NCBI GenBank assembly: GCA_017993505.1
Contig: JAGOMP010000006.1
Coordinates: 33,378-97,377 of the forward strand
Source of the DNA: Planctomycetota bacterium
GTDB taxonomy: Bacteria; Planctomycetota; Uabimicrobiia; Uabimicrobiales; JABWCH01
Direction of reading: 5' to 3'
DNA: 64,000 nucleotides
Made by a program: the position numbers and the translations under genes. Each line of letters opens with the position of its first letter. The first letter of the stretch is position 1. Positions 1-7,802 of this stretch are shown here, piece by piece. Below the pieces are notes generated by a model. It saw only the letters and a list, made by a program, of their open reading frames with translations. It was not told the DNA's origin and ran no database searches.

Positions 1-738
1 TTGGAACGAGAATTCAATCAATCTTTAGTTGTCACTGCACCCTCAGTACGTTATAGATTTGAACTCACGAATGGTGAAACAATTTATGTGGATAATCCTA
101 TTTTTTATCCTGATGTCACAAAGATTGAAAAATCAGAAGAACTTATTGTTCGTGCTACGATTGTATTGCCTGCAGAATATATTGGTAATATTATTAAACT
201 ATGTATGGAACGAAGAGGCGTACAACAAAGCATGCACTACCTTGCCCCCAATCGTGTAGAACTTATCTTCCAAATTCCTCTTGCAGAAATTATGTACGAT
301 TTTTACGACCAACTCAAGTCAAGATCTCGTGGTTACGCTTCCTTTGATTATGAAATCATAGGATACCAAGAAAGCGATTTAATTAAAGTAGATTTTCTTG
401 TTGCTGGTGAACCTGTAGATGCTTTAGGCATTATCATTCATAAAAGCCAAGCTGAGCATAGAGGAAGACAAATTTGTAAACGCCTTAAAGAAAGCATCCC
501 AAGACAAATGTTTGCAGTGGCACTCCAAGCTGCAGTTGGAGGCAAAATCATTGCTCGAGAAACTATCTCAGCATATCGAAAAGACGTACTTGCTAAATGT
601 TACGGTGGCGATATTAGTCGAAAGAAAAAATTGCTAGAAAAACAAAAACAAGGCAAAAAAAGAATGAAAATGGTGGGACAAATTGAAATACCACAAGAAG
701 CTTTTCTAGCTGTTTTGAAATCTGGAGATGATTCCTAA
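1..738 (+). CDS. lepA: Elongation factor 4 (LepA), C-terminal part
   Basis: The frame is open from the first base, so this is the 3-prime end of a gene that starts outside the window; 245 of the usual roughly 600 residues are present and the GTPase domain is missing. EF4 is a ribosome-bound translational GTPase that acts on stalled or back-translocating ribosomes. The visible part holds the EF-G-like C-terminal fold (about residues 30-115) and the EF4-specific C-terminal domain. Family-typical segments are GEPVDALGIIIHK, HRGRQICKRLKE, GGKIIARETI and CYGGDISRKKKLL, followed by a basic tail. The initial TTG is probably an internal Leu codon, not the start. A terminator follows directly. Confidence 0.95.
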   Translation: MEREFNQSLVVTAPSVRYRFELTNGETIYVDNPIFYPDVTKIEKSEELIVRATIVLPAEYIGNIIKLCMERRGVQQSMHYLAPNRVELIFQIPLAEIMYDFYDQLKSRSRGYASFDYEIIGYQESDLIKVDFLVAGEPVDALGIIIHKSQAEHRGRQICKRLKESIPRQMFAVALQAAVGGKIIARETISAYRKDVLAKCYGGDISRKKKLLEKQKQGKKRMKMVGQIEIPQEAFLAVLKSGDDS

Positions 739-740
739 TA

Positions 741-772
741 AAAAATATGACGGTTGAACCGTCATATTTTTC
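741..772 (+). terminator. Rho-independent terminator after lepA
   Basis: Two bases after the lepA stop there is a hairpin with stem ATATGACGGTT/AACCGTCATAT, flanked by A and T runs, so it could work in both directions. Confidence 0.85.
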
Positions 773-821
773 AATCACATAATCTATTTTATACAAAAAT
801 TTAATAATGGATGTATGCAAC

Positions 822-2576
822 ATGAAAAAAACAGTTTACAACTTATCTTGTTTTTTCATCTTACTTTTCCTTTTCCTAGGTTGCGATCAAGAGAAACCAA
901 CACCCATACAACCAAAAACAAAATTTGATGAAATAAACGATAGTGCATACGTAGGTGGGAAGGGATTTACAGGTGAAGGATGGGAAAGTAATAATGATAT
1001 GCCTATTTATGCACAAAGAAATACAAACAAAGGCGGAACCTTCCGAATATCGTATCCTTTCTTTCCTAGTACACTCCGAGTATCAGGAAAAGAAGCTGAC
1101 TATGAAGTCCATGGAGTTATTCGAAATCTTGTGTATGAATCTCTTTTAAAACTCCACCCTAATACATTAGAACATATTCCTTCTTTGGCTAGCCATTGGC
1201 AAATTTTAAAAGACTATAAAACATATCGATTTCGCTTGAACCATAAAGCAAAATGGGCAGATGGAACGCAAGTAACTACAAAAGATGTGATTGCATCTTG
1301 GGAATTTCACTTGCAAGATGATTTAGAATCCCCCTATACCCAAGAAATTTTTCAAAAATTTTATCCCCCCATTGCAGAAAGTAAGTATATCTTTCATATC
1401 ACAGCAAAAGAATTGAATTGGCGATTATTTCACTATTTTACAAGTACGCCTATTTATCCAGCACATATATTAAAAAACATTACAGCTAAACAATATATTA
1501 CAGAATATAATTATCAAGCAATCTTAAGCTCTGGGCCCTACACTATGCGTCACAGCCCCAATCAAGATAAAATTATTTTTGAACGAAGATTAGATTATTG
1601 GGGTGGAAATGAACGATTTAATAAAGGTCTCTATAATTTTGATGTGATTGAAATTATTATTGAAAATGATTCTTCTAAAACATTCGAAAGATTCAAAAAA
1701 GGAGATTTTGATGTGCATTCTGTTCTCATAGCAAAACAATGGGCAACAGAAATGAATTTTGAAGAAATCAAAAATGGAAAAATAAAAAAAGAAAAAATAT
1801 ATAATCAACGCCCTCAAGGATTTAGCGGCATTGCTTTAAATATGAGGACTTCTCCTTTTAACGATATACGAGTGCGAAAAGCCTTTACTCTATTATTTAA
1901 TGTGGAAAAAATGAATAAAAAACATTTTTATAATGAGTATCAACAATTAGATTCTTATTTTCCTGGTAGTCCTTATGAAAATAAAAATAATCCTAAATAT
2001 AGATATAATGGCAGAGCAGCAGTGAAACTTCTCCGAGAAGCAGGTTGGCATAGAAAAGGGAAACTACGATATAAAAATAATAAACCACTCTCTGTAACTT
2101 TGATTTGTGAAGAAGGACTCATCCCTCTCATACAAGCGATTTATCAGAAAGATTTAAATAAAGCTGGTATCCGCATTGATTATTTACCTATACACATCCC
2201 AGAAAACGAACAACAACTGTATAATTTTCAATTTCAAATGGCTTTTATCAGTTGGGGTGGAGACTTTTTCCCAGATCCCTCCAGTAGTTGGAAATCTAAC
2301 CTTGCAGATAAAGAAAATTCAAACAATATTCCTGGCCTAAAACATGAAAAAATTGATAAAATTTGTGATGCATATAATAAAATGTTTCTACAACACCAAA
2401 GAGAACAAGCTATGCAAGAACTTGATTATATTCTTATGGAACAAATACCTTATATTTTAGGTTGGGGCGGAAACTTTCAAAGAATTTTATATTGGGATAA
2501 ATTTAGCTATCCAGAAGGTCATTTATTAAAAACAGGTGATGTTTGGGATATTGTATATCTTTGGTCCATGAAATAA
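822..2576 (+). CDS. Extracellular solute-binding lipoprotein, family 5
   Basis: A 584-residue peptide/nickel-type substrate-binding protein of ABC importers, predicted to be lipid-anchored. The start at 822 gives MKKTVYNL followed by a hydrophobic stretch and lipobox LFLGC (Cys 21); the upstream ATG at 807 would add five residues before the signal and is less likely. SBP_bac_5 hallmarks are the early segment on a reaction to load the substrate (LASHWQILKDYKTYRFRL, KWADGTQVTTKDV) and the RVRKAFTLLFN segment. No permease or ATPase gene is beside it, so the cognate transporter must lie elsewhere, or the protein acts alone. A second, more diverged family member lies at 39195-41105. Confidence 0.88.
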   Translation: MKKTVYNLSCFFILLFLFLGCDQEKPTPIQPKTKFDEINDSAYVGGKGFTGEGWESNNDMPIYAQRNTNKGGTFRISYPFFPSTLRVSGKEADYEVHGVIRNLVYESLLKLHPNTLEHIPSLASHWQILKDYKTYRFRLNHKAKWADGTQVTTKDVIASWEFHLQDDLESPYTQEIFQKFYPPIAESKYIFHITAKELNWRLFHYFTSTPIYPAHILKNITAKQYITEYNYQAILSSGPYTMRHSPNQDKIIFERRLDYWGGNERFNKGLYNFDVIEIIIENDSSKTFERFKKGDFDVHSVLIAKQWATEMNFEEIKNGKIKKEKIYNQRPQGFSGIALNMRTSPFNDIRVRKAFTLLFNVEKMNKKHFYNEYQQLDSYFPGSPYENKNNPKYRYNGRAAVKLLREAGWHRKGKLRYKNNKPLSVTLICEEGLIPLIQAIYQKDLNKAGIRIDYLPIHIPENEQQLYNFQFQMAFISWGGDFFPDPSSSWKSNLADKENSNNIPGLKHEKIDKICDAYNKMFLQHQREQAMQELDYILMEQIPYILGWGGNFQRILYWDKFSYPEGHLLKTGDVWDIVYLWSMK

Positions 2577-2645
2577 TTTCATGTATCAAAACATTCTATA
2601 TTTTTGATTTATGAAATAATTTCAATAGAAAATTTTATATGAAAA

Positions 2646-2681
2646 TAAAAAAAGTAGCTTGAATCAAGCTACTTTTTTTTA
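2646..2681. terminator. Bidirectional terminator between convergent genes
   Basis: Hairpin AAAGTAGCTTGA/TCAAGCTACTTT with A-run on the left and T-run on the right, between the solute-binding gene (+) and rarA (-). Its right arm runs into the rarA stop codon. The same AGTAGCT stem type recurs at 18114-18152. Confidence 0.85.
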
Positions 2682-4922
2682 TTCATTTTCTTTTTTCTTT
2701 TTCTTGTTTTTTAAAGCTATATCACTATAAATATAAGTCACTGTATATTCCCAAGGAATATTTTTTTGTAAAAAGCATAGTTTGAATTGATCATATAGAT
2801 GTTGAATTTGATCTTCTGTTAAAAATGGCGATATATGATCATAATATGTTTTTTGTACACCATGTGTATTTTGATTTGTACTAAACCATTGTGTAAGAAT
2901 AGTTTGTGTAACATACACTGTAGTTGTTTGTTGAACTGTTTGTTGTTGAATATGATTCAAATTTGTTTTTTGAAATTGTTGTAGGATATCTTCTGGTGTG
3001 ACTTGTAAACTTGGATTTGTAGAATCCTTATATATAGATTCTTCTGCTTCTTGTAGTTGTTGAAAATAAGGAAGCTGTTCTGGTGTAAATAGATTGTAAA
3101 GTCGCTGTGTTTTATTCGGAATCGTTTCTACGATAGAAATCACTCCTTTTTCTGATAAAAGAGTAGGCAAATCTTGAATCATATTCCAAGAAGATAAAAA
3201 TGCATTTCTAGCAATAATAGCATCGAACTTGATATTATTTTGTAGCAAAGTTGCTAATGTTATTTGCCAATTATCTGTATATAAAATAGGTTGTTCTTGG
3301 ATGGGCATTCGTTGTATTTGTTGTTGTAAACCTTGAGCAAGTTGTTTGTTCTCTTCCCAAATACTTAATCCACCTTCCGGGGACATTCGTAAAACTTCCC
3401 AACTTAAAAGTCCTGTGGCAGCATGCAAATCTAATACTAAGGAATTTCTTTGAAGTTTTGCATTTTGAAGAACTCTGTCTCTTTGTTGTCCAATGGATTT
3501 TCCTGTTTGTGCCATTGTTCGACTCAACCATTTTTCTCGTTCAGCCTGGACATGTTTCCCAGAATATGTCATAATTTCTTGCTGTCCTGGAAGTATAGAT
3601 TCTAACATTGCGGTAAGTTGTTCTTCTCGTTTTCTTGCCACTTCATAGGCTATATTTTTTTCATAACCTTGTTCCGTAGGAGAATAAAACGTTCGACCTT
3701 GTAAAAAATCTGGTAAATACTGCTGTGCTACCCAATGGTCTTTATACGCATGAGGATACATATACCCTTCACCATGCCCAAAAGATTCTGCATCTCGAGA
3801 AGCATCTTTTAAATGATTGGGAACTTGGGCTTCCATTTCTTGTTCTACTGTTTTTAAAGCATCAAAAAAAGCCATACTACTATTAGATTTTGGTGCTGTA
3901 GATAAATATAATGCTGCCTCGGCTAAGTGAAACCTTCCTTCTGGTAATCCTACATATTCAAAGGCATTGGCACATGCTTGTGTAATAACCATTGCGTTGG
4001 GATCTGCTAATCCAACATCTTCTGCTGCAAAAATTAACATTCTACGAAATAAAAAACGAGGCGACTCGCCTGCATATACCATTCTAGCTAACCAATATAA
4101 AGCTGCATCAGGGTCTGACCCTCGCAAGCTTTTAATAAATGCACTAATAGTATCGTAGTGAACATCTCCTTCTTTATCATATAAGACTGCTTTTTTTTGT
4201 ATCGACTCTTCTGCTACCTGCAATGTCACAATAATTTTGTTGTCTTCATCTGGTGGAGTTGTGATCACTGCTAATTCTAGTGCATTTAATAAACTTCGAG
4301 CATCTCCATTAGACATTTGGATTAAATGATTTTTTGCTTCTTCTGTGACTATTGCATTATAGTTTCCTAAACCTTTTTTTTTGTCTTGTAAAGCGCGATG
4401 AAGAATTTGTTCTAAATCTTCTGCTTCTAATGATTTTAATTGAAAAATACGACTACGACTGACTAAAGGCTTAATGACTTCAAAATACGGATTTTCTGTA
4501 GTAGCTCCTATTAATGTAATCGTACCATTTTCCACCCATGGAAGTAGAGCATCTTGTTGTGCTTTATTCCAACGATGCACTTCATCAATAAAAAGGATTG
4601 TACGCGTATCATATATTTCTTTTTGTTCTTTAGCCATGGCAATTGCTTTTCTCAATTCAGCAACACCAGCTAAAACAGCATTTAAAGATTGATAATTTGC
4701 TTTTGTTGTATTTGCAATAATTTTCGCTAATGTTGTCTTTCCTGTTCCTGGTGGTCCATAAAATAAGACAGACGAAAGCTGATCTGCTTCAATGGAACGA
4801 CGCAAAAGACGCCCTTTCCCGATAATATGTTCCTGTCCAAAAAAATCATCTAAACTTTCTGGTCGCAACCTTGCTGCTAAAGGTTCAAAATTTTTGTTTA
4901 AAGAAGTAAATAAATTTCCCAT
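2679..4922 (-). CDS. rarA: RarA/MgsA AAA+ ATPase fused to a methyltransferase-like domain
   Basis: A 747-residue fusion. Residues 1 to about 430 are RarA, a clamp-loader-like AAA+ ATPase that acts at stalled replication forks: Walker A GPPGTGKT at 56-63, Walker B LFIDEVHR with Asp-Glu at 113-114, sensor-1 region GATTENP, arginine-finger segment SRSRIFQL, then the RarA tetramerisation part with DAESFGHGEGYMYPHAYKD. Residues of about 480-747 form an added domain with a Rossmann methyltransferase look (LVLDLHAATGLLSWE, then FDAIIARNAFL). The same architecture is known as a RarA/unknown-domain fusion, notably in cyanobacteria; ordinary RarA is about 440 residues. Whether the second domain binds SAM is untested. 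The last residues are Lys-rich. Confidence 0.93.
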   Translation of the reverse strand: MGNLFTSLNKNFEPLAARLRPESLDDFFGQEHIIGKGRLLRRSIEADQLSSVLFYGPPGTGKTTLAKIIANTTKANYQSLNAVLAGVAELRKAIAMAKEQKEIYDTRTILFIDEVHRWNKAQQDALLPWVENGTITLIGATTENPYFEVIKPLVSRSRIFQLKSLEAEDLEQILHRALQDKKKGLGNYNAIVTEEAKNHLIQMSNGDARSLLNALELAVITTPPDEDNKIIVTLQVAEESIQKKAVLYDKEGDVHYDTISAFIKSLRGSDPDAALYWLARMVYAGESPRFLFRRMLIFAAEDVGLADPNAMVITQACANAFEYVGLPEGRFHLAEAALYLSTAPKSNSSMAFFDALKTVEQEMEAQVPNHLKDASRDAESFGHGEGYMYPHAYKDHWVAQQYLPDFLQGRTFYSPTEQGYEKNIAYEVARKREEQLTAMLESILPGQQEIMTYSGKHVQAEREKWLSRTMAQTGKSIGQQRDRVLQNAKLQRNSLVLDLHAATGLLSWEVLRMSPEGGLSIWEENKQLAQGLQQQIQRMPIQEQPILYTDNWQITLATLLQNNIKFDAIIARNAFLSSWNMIQDLPTLLSEKGVISIVETIPNKTQRLYNLFTPEQLPYFQQLQEAEESIYKDSTNPSLQVTPEDILQQFQKTNLNHIQQQTVQQTTTVYVTQTILTQWFSTNQNTHGVQKTYYDHISPFLTEDQIQHLYDQFKLCFLQKNIPWEYTVTYIYSDIALKNKKKKKENE

Positions 4923-5055
4923 GATTTGCTTTTAATTTGTTTATTTTAGAAATAAAAAATGTTTTCATTCAATATAATTTATTATACATAATATAACAAA
5001 ATAATTCATAGCAATATTTGCTAAAATATCAATCACCCAAAAAATATATGTGCAT

Positions 5056-5097
5056 AAAAAAAATCTACAAAAAACTCTTGGCTTTTTGCAGATTTTT
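5056..5097 (-). terminator. Rho-independent terminator of the minus-strand RNA
   Basis: Read on the minus strand, AAAATCTGCAAAAAGC pairs with GTTTTTTGTAGATTTT around a CAAGA loop and is followed by a run of T. It sits 130 bp upstream of the rarA start and would end transcripts before they reach that gene. Confidence 0.8.
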
Positions 5098-5484
5098 ATA
5101 ACCTTTATACAAAGGTAAATATTAAAATTTTCGTTTGCAAATTTTAATACCACTTAGGTAATCTTTTTACTTTCTAAAAAGGAGGTCATCTACGTGTTAC
5201 CACGCTTCAAAATTTTATATTTTCAAATTTATATGTATTTTTTTATAAATTTGATTATTATCTATGTTGCCTTCAAGCAGGAACTATATAAATGATTGTT
5301 TTTTCCGTGACTTACGAAGGCTTTAAATCTTTTATGCATAAATAAAATTTAAAAATTTTATATATTTTCAAATTTATATGTATTTTTTTATAAATTTGAT
5401 TATTATCTATGTTGCCTTCAAGCAGGAACTATATAAATGATTGTTTTTTCCATGACTTACGAAGGCTTTGCATCTTTTATGCAT
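5056..5484 (-). ncRNA. Putative structured non-coding RNA, about 430 nt
   Basis: No credible protein is encoded here, yet the segment has a consensus-like promoter (5491-5518), two near-identical folded domains and an intrinsic terminator, all on the minus strand. Each domain has the stem GCCTTC...GAAGGC with a flanking AAG/CTT pair, then a second hairpin AAATTTATA...TATAAATTT. The 3-prime part holds a CGTG-GTAA-CACG hairpin (GNRA loop, 5193-5204), an unpaired ACCTCCTTTTT stretch like the 16S anti-Shine-Dalgarno, then stems CTTTTT/AAAAAG, TATTAAAATTT/AAATTTTAATA and CCTTT/AAAGG. I could not match it to tmRNA, RNase P RNA, 6S, SRP RNA or a riboswitch class I know. It could also be a long attenuated leader of rarA. 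Confidence 0.5.
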
Positions 5485-5488
5485 AAAT
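5209..5488. repeat. Tandem direct repeat, two copies about 136 bp each
   Basis: Copies at 5209-5343 and 5352-5488, offset 145 bp, differ at only a few positions (for example ttccgtgac against ttccatgac and tttaaatc against tttgcatc). They make up the two folded domains of the predicted RNA. Such identity in non-coding AT-rich DNA points to recent duplication or to selection on the RNA. Confidence 0.9.
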
Positions 5489-5490
5489 GC

Positions 5491-5518
5491 ATTGTACTTT
5501 TTTTGAAAAAAAAGTCAA
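5491..5518 (-). promoter_or_regulatory. Sigma-70-type promoter for the predicted RNA
   Basis: On the minus strand TTGACT (5513-5518) is followed after 16 bases by TACAAT (5491-5496). Transcription would start near 5484. Confidence 0.6.
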
Positions 5519-5856
5519 GAGTATTTTTTTATTTTTTTTAAAAAAAATATTTTCTCTAAACATAACTCATTTATGTATAAAGTCTTTCCTCTAAAAAATA
5601 TTTTTTATTTTGCAAAGAATATTTTGCTTGTTAGCAAAATATTTCATTCTGTTCATGAATTATTAAAAGAAAGATCTTACATCCTATTCATAGATTATTT
5701 TTTATATACTTCGTTGTTGTATTGTATTTTTATTGTATGAGAAAAATGCAAGAGTTTATTTTTAATATATATTATATATAATTCATTATTTTTTATAATT
5801 TACAAATAATTTATATTTTATCTATGAAGATATAAGATAATTTAAATTTTTTTAAA
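5519..5856. other. AT-rich stretch without a gene
   Basis: No open frame that looks like a gene. The only structure seen is a perfect hairpin AATATTTTGCT-TGTT-AGCAAAATATT at 5619-5645 followed by few T; it resembles the hairpin at 10660-10690 and could be a weak terminator for the operon that ends at 5857. Confidence 0.5.
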
Positions 5857-6333
5857 CTATTTTTTTTCATTGTCAAATACAGGTACTTCTTTTTCATCTG
5901 TTACACTTCCATCATTCCAAAGCACATGAAACTGTCCAAAATGACGTTTTTCAATATATTCAAAATCAATGTCTGTAAGAGGGATCTTAACACAAGGACT
6001 TTCCCAAACAATTGGTTTTTTTATCTTTTGATACATTCTTTGAGGCGTTTGTGTGTGTATTTGATAAGAATATTGATGATCCTGCCAAGGAATACTAGGA
6101 CAACTTGCGTATTTTGGATCTATAAAATCTTTCATAAAAAGTTGAAAATTCGTCTCATTCAAAGGGCTAACTGATGATTTTGGAAAAAACATTTGCAATT
6201 CTACATAATAATATCGCAAATGAACAGTACAAATATGATTCAAATAACATTGAACCAACATTTCTTTTACACCCAAAAAAAGAAAAAAAACACTGCTTAA
6301 TAAAAGGGAAATAATACAAATTTTATATTTCAT
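5857..6333 (-). CDS. Small exported protein with H-X9-DG motif
   Basis: 158 residues, one N-terminal membrane segment (about residues 5-22), rest predicted outside. Near the C-terminus HFGQFHVLWNDGSV has His, nine residues, then Asp-Gly: the H-X9-DG signature found at the end of planctomycete/verrucomicrobial pseudopilin-like proteins. A classic prepilin cleavage motif is not visible. The start at 6333 is preferred because GGAAAA lies 8 bases upstream; an ATG at 6342 would add three residues. It overlaps the end of the upstream HExxH gene by 11 bases, so both are probably one operon. Function unknown. Confidence 0.65.
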   Translation of the reverse strand: MKYKICIISLLLSSVFFLFLGVKEMLVQCYLNHICTVHLRYYYVELQMFFPKSSVSPLNETNFQLFMKDFIDPKYASCPSIPWQDHQYSYQIHTQTPQRMYQKIKKPIVWESPCVKIPLTDIDFEYIEKRHFGQFHVLWNDGSVTDEKEVPVFDNEKK

Positions 6334-7741
6334 ATCGTTCATTTTCCATCAATACATTTGAAAAAAACAAAAGTATTCTTTCATTGGCCAATACATCTAA
6401 AGGAATTGTTGCCAATGTCAAAAGAAATATATAATGATTTTCATTAGTATAATATTTATTGGTAAGTATTTCAAGATTCTCTATAGCTTTTTGAAATAGA
6501 CTATAGAGTGCGTAACGCACTTCTTGAGAAAATTGCTTTGTATAATAAAAAAATCGAGAATCATTGTGCAGGCAAATTTGCTCTAGGGAAAAACTATTCT
6601 GTGAAGAAACTGCTTTGGGGTTAATATTGCTCTGGGGAAAATATTGCTCTGGGGAAAAACTACTCTGGGGAAAATATTGCTCTGGGCAAACTTGCTCTGG
6701 GGAAAAACTACTCTGGGGAAAATATTGCTCTGGGCAAACTTGCTCTGGGGAAAAACTACTCTGGGGAAAATGTTGCTCTGGGCAAACTTGCTCTGGGCAG
6801 ACTTGCTCTGGGCAGACTTGCTCTGGGGAAAAACTACTCTGGGGAAAATGTTGCTCTGGGCAGACTTGCTCTGGGGAAAAACTACTCTGGGGAAAATGTT
6901 GCTCTGGGCAGACTTGCTCTGGGGAAAAACTACTCTGGGGAAAATGTTGCTCTGGGCAAACTTGCTCTGGGGAAAAACTACTCTGGGGCCAATGTTGCTC
7001 TGGGCAAACTTGCTCTGGGGAACATGAACATGTGAAAAAAAATTGTTTTTGCATTTGGGCAGAGAAAAAACCGAATGTTTTTAATATAGCAGACCAGTCG
7101 CAGAGCAATTCTATGTATAGGTGCGTTATAGATGTTTTATAGAGTCGATAAAATAAATAATGTGTGAATTCATGTTCTAAGCGGATATTATAGGATTTTT
7201 GTAACCATTGAGAAATAGGAAGTGATACATTACTATAAAAAGTTTGGTGGATTACTATAAATCTATCGATGAGTTTCCATGGTTCTAAATATAAAATTTT
7301 TTGTTTTTCTAAATTCCAAGGATTTTTAGTATTGTTTTTGAAATATTTTTCACGAGATAAATTTTTATATTTTGGAATCATAAAGGCATTTATGTTGTTT
7401 CCAATAGAAATATTAGGAATGCATTGAGAAATAATATGAATAAAATCTGTCCTATTTTTTGTAGCAATTACTGGCAAAGAACCAGCTAGGTGTTGTTGTA
7501 TATGAATTTGTATATCGTTGAAATCTTTTACTTTAATTCCTAAAAAAAAAGAAATTTTTTCTGGAGGATTATTTTTTAAAAATTCTTCCCAATAGGGAAC
7601 GTGTTTTTCTGGTGTTTGTTGTTGGGGAAAAGTATATTTATGAACAGATTGGTTCATGTATAAGAGTAGATCTTCTGCTATATTTTTAGAAATCTGTAGA
7701 TCTTGTAGATGTTTTAATCTTTGTTCCCATGGGAATAACAT
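6323..7741 (-). CDS. Putative zinc metallopeptidase-like protein with internal repeat array
   Basis: About 472 residues from the ATG at 7741; an earlier frame start at 7843 would overlap the upstream gene. Residues 189-193 read HEFTH (HExxH), followed about 20 residues later by YIELLCDW, whose Glu could be the third zinc ligand as in gluzincins. Between about residues 239 and 375 lies a Pro/Glu/Gln/Cys-rich array of 16-residue units (SPEQVCPEQHFPQSSF type), so the enzyme-like part and the C-terminal helix-rich part are separated by a low-complexity linker. No signal peptide is visible. The family was not recognised; protease activity is inferred from the motif alone. Confidence 0.6.
   Translation of the reverse strand: MLFPWEQRLKHLQDLQISKNIAEDLLLYMNQSVHKYTFPQQQTPEKHVPYWEEFLKNNPPEKISFFLGIKVKDFNDIQIHIQQHLAGSLPVIATKNRTDFIHIISQCIPNISIGNNINAFMIPKYKNLSREKYFKNNTKNPWNLEKQKILYLEPWKLIDRFIVIHQTFYSNVSLPISQWLQKSYNIRLEHEFTHYLFYRLYKTSITHLYIELLCDWSAILKTFGFFSAQMQKQFFFTCSCSPEQVCPEQHWPQSSFSPEQVCPEQHFPQSSFSPEQVCPEQHFPQSSFSPEQVCPEQHFPQSSFSPEQVCPEQVCPEQVCPEQHFPQSSFSPEQVCPEQYFPQSSFSPEQVCPEQYFPQSSFSPEQYFPQSNINPKAVSSQNSFSLEQICLHNDSRFFYYTKQFSQEVRYALYSLFQKAIENLEILTNKYYTNENHYIFLLTLATIPLDVLANERILLFFSNVLMENERYEI
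6611..7027. repeat. 48-bp tandem repeat array inside the HExxH gene
   Basis: Seven full units and a partial one. Each 48-bp unit is itself three diverged 15-18-bp blocks around CTCTGGG(G/C). In protein it is a 5+5+6-residue pattern; one unit has two extra VCPEQ pentapeptides (near 6785-6820) and the last is shortened, which are signs of slippage. All copies stay in frame. Units differ mainly at one codon (His-Phe, His-Trp or Tyr-Phe). Confidence 0.92.
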
Positions 7742-7802
7742 ATTTGTTTCCAAGATAAAAAATGTCGGATACTTACTAAAAACAATGGATATTTTAAAAA
7801 AA

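Noticed and set aside
4965..5153. 62-codon minus-strand frame
   Set aside because: Runs through the terminator hairpin of the predicted RNA and has no ribosome site.
5176..5204. 16S rRNA gene fragment
   Set aside because: Only two short blocks match and a 13-base match to 16S is expected by chance at this window size; no longer rRNA similarity was seen.
6611..7027. CRISPR array
   Set aside because: Repeats are contiguous with no unique spacers, and they translate in frame as part of a gene.
6564..7142. Long plus-strand open frames (192 and 127 codons) over the repeat array
   Set aside because: The 48-bp unit has no stop in several frames, so open frames arise for free; the minus-strand frame has the HExxH domain on one side and no such support exists on the plus strand.
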